From Deinandra increscens subsp. villosa (taxonomy: Eukaryota; Streptophyta; Magnoliopsida; Asterales; Asteraceae): a stretch of DNA of 64,000 nt. A program made the position numbers and the translations under genes. The notes beneath the pieces are model-generated. The model searched no databases and had not been told where the DNA came from. It saw only the letters and a program-made list of their open reading frames with translations. The stretch is from assembly GCA_039602395.1 (NCBI GenBank), contig JBCNJP010000019.1, forward strand, positions 7,580,997 to 7,644,996, written 5' to 3'. Shown in pieces: positions 59,334-64,000 of the stretch (within the stretch, counting starts at the first letter, position 1; the number at the start of each line of letters is the position of its first letter).

Positions 59334-62300
59334 ATGGCCGATAAAGGAAAAGGGATAGCAGACGATTCTTCATCCAGCAAACGGAAACGCAAAGGAGACG
59401 ATAAATCTGGTAACCGGAAGAGAACAAACAAAAATGTGCTGCAATTCTTTGAGGATTCCGCTTTCGAAACCGATGATAGCGCTTCCAGCGAAGATGATTT
59501 GTTCATCAACGATGATATTAACAGTAAATTTCCCCCGATCATCTCCATTCTTTTCATACACGCTGTTTTTTTGCCGTTTTAGGGCTAATTTGTGATCTAG
59601 CTAAATTTCGAGTTTATTTCTTCATTTTACAGTGGTTTCTAGCTTGCATGGTTTCAATTTGGTAGGGTTGAAACCGATATGATGAAATGCATCTAGTTTT
59701 AGGGTTTCATGGAAATGTTTGCGTTGTTTTACGAAAACGAACCTGTCTACTATATCCGATCGTCATGATTTTCGACTAATATGTTGTAACATAACAAATA
59801 GGGTTTGTGGTTCACTGTGTTGCTCTGATTTGGTTGGTTTATAACTTCATACTCGTACCATATTTCAATTTTAAAATTCTTTTAGCAAAAATCGGTTTCA
59901 TCCTTTTTCCTGTGTAATAGTGTTATATTTGATTTGTTTATCGCTATTTGGCTAATGCAGTGTCTTTTGAAGATGACTTTGGCCCTGAGCCTGATGTCAA
60001 GACTGAACCAAAGACTCCTAGCACTCCCTTTTTTCCCAAAGAAGAAGAGATGGATGAAGAGGAGATGGATAAACTTATGGAAGCACGGTATAAACCAGGT
60101 GCTAATTTTGTTAAATATGCGGAAGACGGAACGAAATCTGCTAGGATGGACGACCGCGGCACGTTTATGTCATCTAAAAAGAAGGGAGATCCAAGAATCT
60201 GGAAAGTCAAATGCACGGTATATTTGTTGTAGTTATCTGTTTTAGCTTAATATAGCCTCATGCATCTCCTACTTTGAACCAAATGTTGACTGTAGGTTGG
60301 ACGTGAGAGGCATTCAGTTTTCTGCCTTATGCAGAAGTTTGTTGATTTGAAAGCTCTTGGAACTAAGATGCAAATAATTTCTGCCTTTGCTATTGAGCAT
60401 GTGAAGGGTTTTATTTTCATTGAAGCTGTAAAGCAATGTGATATTAATGAGGTGCATATGACTATTTTTTTTTATAAATGTTTTTTTTGGATGGGGATGA
60501 GTATAGATGATGTTACATCATAAAATTGAGTTTTAGTTGTTTTTATGTGCACAATAACAAATTTTTATTGTATTTAGGCATGCAAAGGTCTGTGTAATAT
60601 ATATCCAAGTCGAGTGGCTAAAGTTGAAGAGTCTGAAGAACAACATTTATTCACTGTTCGAAGCACATACAGCGGGGTATCTGTCGATACCTGGGCTCGT
60701 GTGAAAAATGGGAAATACAAGGGGGATCTAGCACAGGTGCTTGCCTAACCCAACCTACATAACTGGCTATAAATACTTTTCAAGGGCATTTCTATTTTTA
60801 GCTGGGTTAGCTGTTCATTGTTTAGTTACATGGACGCAGGTTGTGCATGTGAATAAAGCTCAGAGGAAAGCTACTGTCAAGCTTGTACCAAGGATAGATC
60901 TACGAGCCGTTGCTGAAAAATTTGTAATGAACTTTACCTATATATGTATTTATAATGTAAACAATTTATAATCTTCTTTTCGTTTGCAGGGCGGAGGAGT
61001 TACTGGCAAGAAAAACACGGTTCCTGCACCTAGATTTCTCACTTCAAGTGAACTTGAGTACCGCACTTACCCTTTCTTTATGAAAGCTATACTTTGTTGG
61101 GTCTAGCCTATCATCAATTTATCTCCCATTTTGTGTAGGGCATATCGGCCACTAGTTCAGTGTAGGCGTGACCGTGATACGGGTGATGTGTATGAGGTTT
61201 TTGATGGAATGACTTTGAAGGATGGTTACCTTTACAAAAAGGTGCCTTTGGACTCGTTGAGTTTATGGGATGTTAAGCCTTCTGAAGATGAGCTTATAAA
61301 ATTCACACCTGCCAATAAAGAAGAATCTAATGATGTAGAGTGGCTTACTGGACTATTTGGTGAACGCAAGAAGAAAAAGACAACCGAAACTAACAATAAT
61401 ACAGGTGGAAAAGGAGAAGGTTCATCAAGCTCCACCATGGAAAATGGTTTTGAAGTTCCCGAGCTTGTTCTCCATGGGTATGTTTTTCTAACAGGCATAT
61501 TAGAGGTGACAAAACGGGCAGGTGGGGTAAAGCACGTGTATTGAATATGCTTGGATAAATTATATTGTTGCATTGGTAATAATAGGCCCCGTTTGGTTTG
61601 TGGAATTTAACGGAATTGGAAAGTTTTCTTTCAGATTCATTTAGTTGATGGAATTCAACATATTGAAGGAATTCTATTCATTTCATTAGAATGTTAAATG
61701 ATTACCAAAAAGCCCTTTTTTCAACATTCCTTTCTTCCTGTAAATCTGTTGCTGCCAGTTGACTTAAACAACTAAACCACTGATGAACATGAACAACAAA
61801 AATATTCCCTAATTAAATGATTAAACGGATTTTCCTTCATTGAATGATTAAACGATTTTCCCTTCATCAGATGAACTAACAAGTAACAAACGATTAAGGA
61901 AAAATCAGTTTTGAAGGACGGATGTGACAGTTGTTCAAGGTCAAACGAAATCCGCAAGAAACCAGAACTGAACGGTGCCTTAGCTATGTGCAGTGATCTA
62001 GGCGGTTGTATGGATTAAAATAACATTGAGACTTTGGAACTGTTTTGACCAACTTGACTTTTTAGCTATTTTCTTAGTTTAATCTATTGAACAGTTAGAG
62101 ATGCAACATAACTTGAATTGACCGTAAATTGTTGACAGTGCTGCCTCTATGTCAGATCTATAACACTTGATTATATTTTTCCGTTTCTTTTGATGCACAT
62201 TGCTGTATAATTTCGTCTGCAGTCGTAAGGCTTTTGGGATTGTAATTGGAAGAGAGAAGGATGACCGCATCAAGGTTAGGAAATTACTTGCTCTTCTTTT

Positions 62301-64000
62301 TGTTCTTAATTTTCTTTTTGAATATTTTAACATCAGTTCTCTGGTTCAAGGTTTTGGAGGAAGGTTCTGATCGGCCAATGGTAGTGGCCGTTGAAGCCCG
62401 TTTATTAAAGAAGGCAGACTTTGTCAAGAAATTTACTACTTTTGATCAGCATAAGAAGATTATATCAATCAATGATACCGTGAGGATCTTGGAAGGTCCA
62501 CTAGAGGTTTGCTATCATCTTAAAAGGTTCAAGTATAATATCATCATTGTGAGATTTAAAATGTATGCAACATGTGGTGGCTGCGTTCTGCAGGATAAAC
62601 GAGGAATTGTCAAGCAAATTTACAAAGGGGTCATCTTTTTGCATGATGAGAATGAATCAGAAAATTGTGGTTATTTTTGTGCTAAAGCACAAATTTGTGA
62701 AAAGATGGATTTTTCTGCAGATATATTCAAAGGAAAGGTTCGTATGTGATGGATTGAATGCTCGAACTTACAATTGGCAAATTATACACCTGTGGAAGAT
62801 AGTTTTTCAGTATTAACAAAAAACTAAATCATGTATTGCAGGGTGGTAAGTCAGATGCCTCTGGTTTTGATGATGTCCCAACATCTCCTAAGTCCCCTTT
62901 ATCGCCTAACAAAGCTTGGGAGGGGAGGGAAAATACCCGCAACTGTAAGTTAGAATTTATCATTTCCATATCATGAATCTATATCCTTCAACTCGTATTT
63001 TATTGAAATGCAGTTGATCAGGAAGATAAGGAAGGTTTCTCCGTTGGACAGGCGTGTAGAATTAGGGTCGGCCCTCTAAAGGGATACATGTGCCGTGTTA
63101 TGGCAATACGATATTCAGATATCACAGTGAAACTAGATTCACAGCACAAGATTTTTACAGGTTTACAGCAAACAACCAAGCTATTAACATATATTCATTT
63201 TTTCTTGTTTTGCTTTTCTAGGGATTCCGGAAGTAATATTTTTATATGTTTATTGTTTGCAGTGAAATCTGAGCATCTTGCAGAAGTTCGAGAGAAAACT
63301 TCAGCTGTTTCCCTTGGGTATAGTAGTTTAAATTCTCTTCTATTTATCTTTCTTTAACTTTTAGACTTGAAATTTTGTTTGGCTCTCCAAAGTGATGGAC
63401 AGGATTCTGCAAAGCCATTTGAATTGCTTGGGGAGAGTGGGAGTTCACAAGGTGGGAAATTATATATATGGTTAAATATTATTGTTTTTACTATTATATA
63501 GACAATTTACGTTCATTGCTGGTCATATCGGATGTAAACAGTATGGTTTCTTTTCTAAATCCATTTTAGATTAGCATCTTTTCTTGTTAGGTGCAAGTTG
63601 CATGTCCACAACTTCTAGGTTGTCTGATAAAAACTGCGTTTAGCGGTTGCATGTTTTCTTATATTTATACATTACTTTGGGTAAAATGCTGTTCTTCTAA
63701 CTTTTCTTCATTGTTTGTTTTATGTTTTTGTTTCATTCTCTTTCTTGTTTGGTTGAAATAACTTTTTTCATTTGCGGTTAATATGATGTTAAATCTTTCA
63801 AAGGTTGGATGGACGCTGGAACAACATCCGAACCTGGAGGGGGAGGATGGAATACTGGAGGCCAGTCTACTGAAAGGTTATATGGTTGCTTATCTGTGTT
63901 TGGTCCGGTTTATTAATTGTTATATTATTAATTTTTTATTTTTTATATATCATGATAACTAATTTGTATATATTTATAATTATAATTATACTTTTTATAT
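59334..64000 (+). CDS. KTF1: SPT5-like/KTF1 (RDM3) transcription factor, 5' part, cut by window end
   Basis: KTF1 is an SPT5-like partner of RNA polymerase V that recruits ARGONAUTE4 in RNA-directed DNA methylation. Visible exons: 59334-59523, 59961-60217, 60296-60451, 60578-60736, 60840-60923, 60990-61057, 61139-61477, 62223-62274, 62351-62506, 62594-62737, 62842-62944, 63014-63160, 63263-63317, 63393-63451, 63804-63876; phases agree and give 680 residues with no stop. The N-terminus is basic then acidic (MADKGKGIADDSSSSKRKRK; EEEMDEEEMDKLMEARYKPG). NGN is about 143-232 (KVKCTVGRERHSVF). KOW domains follow (WARVKNGKYKGDLAQVVHVN; VGPLKGYMCRVM). GW motifs begin at 657 (GWMDAG; GGGGWNTGG). A true SPT5 would show a different C-terminal repeat; the GW motifs favour KTF1. 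Confidence 0.87.
61583..61982. mobile_element. MITE-like insertion in an intron of the SPT5-like gene
   Basis: The left end GGCCCCGTTTGGTTTGTGG and the right end, in inverse GGCACCGTTCAGTTCTGG, are imperfect inverted partners about 400 bp apart within the 745-bp intron 61478-62222. GATTAAACG(G)ATTTTCC words repeat inside. Target duplication not clear (ATA/TTA-like). Confidence 0.5.

Overview
The window is nuclear DNA of a flowering plant. Its genes are split into many short exons by AT-rich GT-AG introns, a plant-type tRNA-Tyr with an intron is present twice, and the spaces between genes hold plant transposons (MULE, PIF/Harbinger, hAT, Copia, Gypsy, LINE). The transposon style suggests an asterid, perhaps Asteraceae, but that is a weak inference. 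One run of 500 N interrupts the sequence.

Left third (1-27,000): four ordinary single-copy-type genes. They are TFIIE subunit beta (3817-7949, +), cytosolic phenylalanyl-tRNA synthetase beta chain (9598-16301, +, 19 coding exons), a CPY-like serine carboxypeptidase (18465-20885, -, 9 exons) and a small Gag1-like clamp (DUF4050-type) protein (24914-25786, -). All exon phases close, and the TFIIE-beta, PheRS-beta and carboxypeptidase models give the lengths expected for their families. A 1.23-kb Mutator-like element with 168-bp inverted ends and a 9-bp target duplication lies just upstream of the carboxypeptidase.

Middle (27,000-47,500): mobile-element territory plus a tandem segmental duplication. 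A PIF/Harbinger-type element carrying only ORF1 contains the assembly gap. A dead LINE follows. Then come two tandem units, each with an intact six-exon gene for a methyl-CpG-binding-domain-like protein followed by an intron-containing tRNA-Tyr gene on the opposite strand. A Copia element with two identical 121-bp LTRs sits in the second unit; the first unit keeps the empty target site, so the insertion came after the duplication.

Right third (47,500-64,000): an RZ-1-type glycine-rich RNA-binding protein gene whose RRM is split by a 2.9-kb intron, a hAT MITE with a perfect 8-bp target duplication, a Gypsy remnant next to a solo LTR with a clean 5-bp duplication, and the first 680 codons of an SPT5-like/KTF1 gene (NGN and KOW domains, then GW motifs), cut by the window edge.

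There is no operon logic; neighbours are independently transcribed. The one thematic link is that the MBD-like pair and KTF1 both belong to families that read or direct DNA methylation. Nothing in the sequence shows that they act together. I found no CRISPR, toxin or virus locus and no clearly unprecedented system. The most informative structures are the duplicated MBD/tRNA-Tyr unit with its dated Copia insertion, and the MULE beside the carboxypeptidase promoter.
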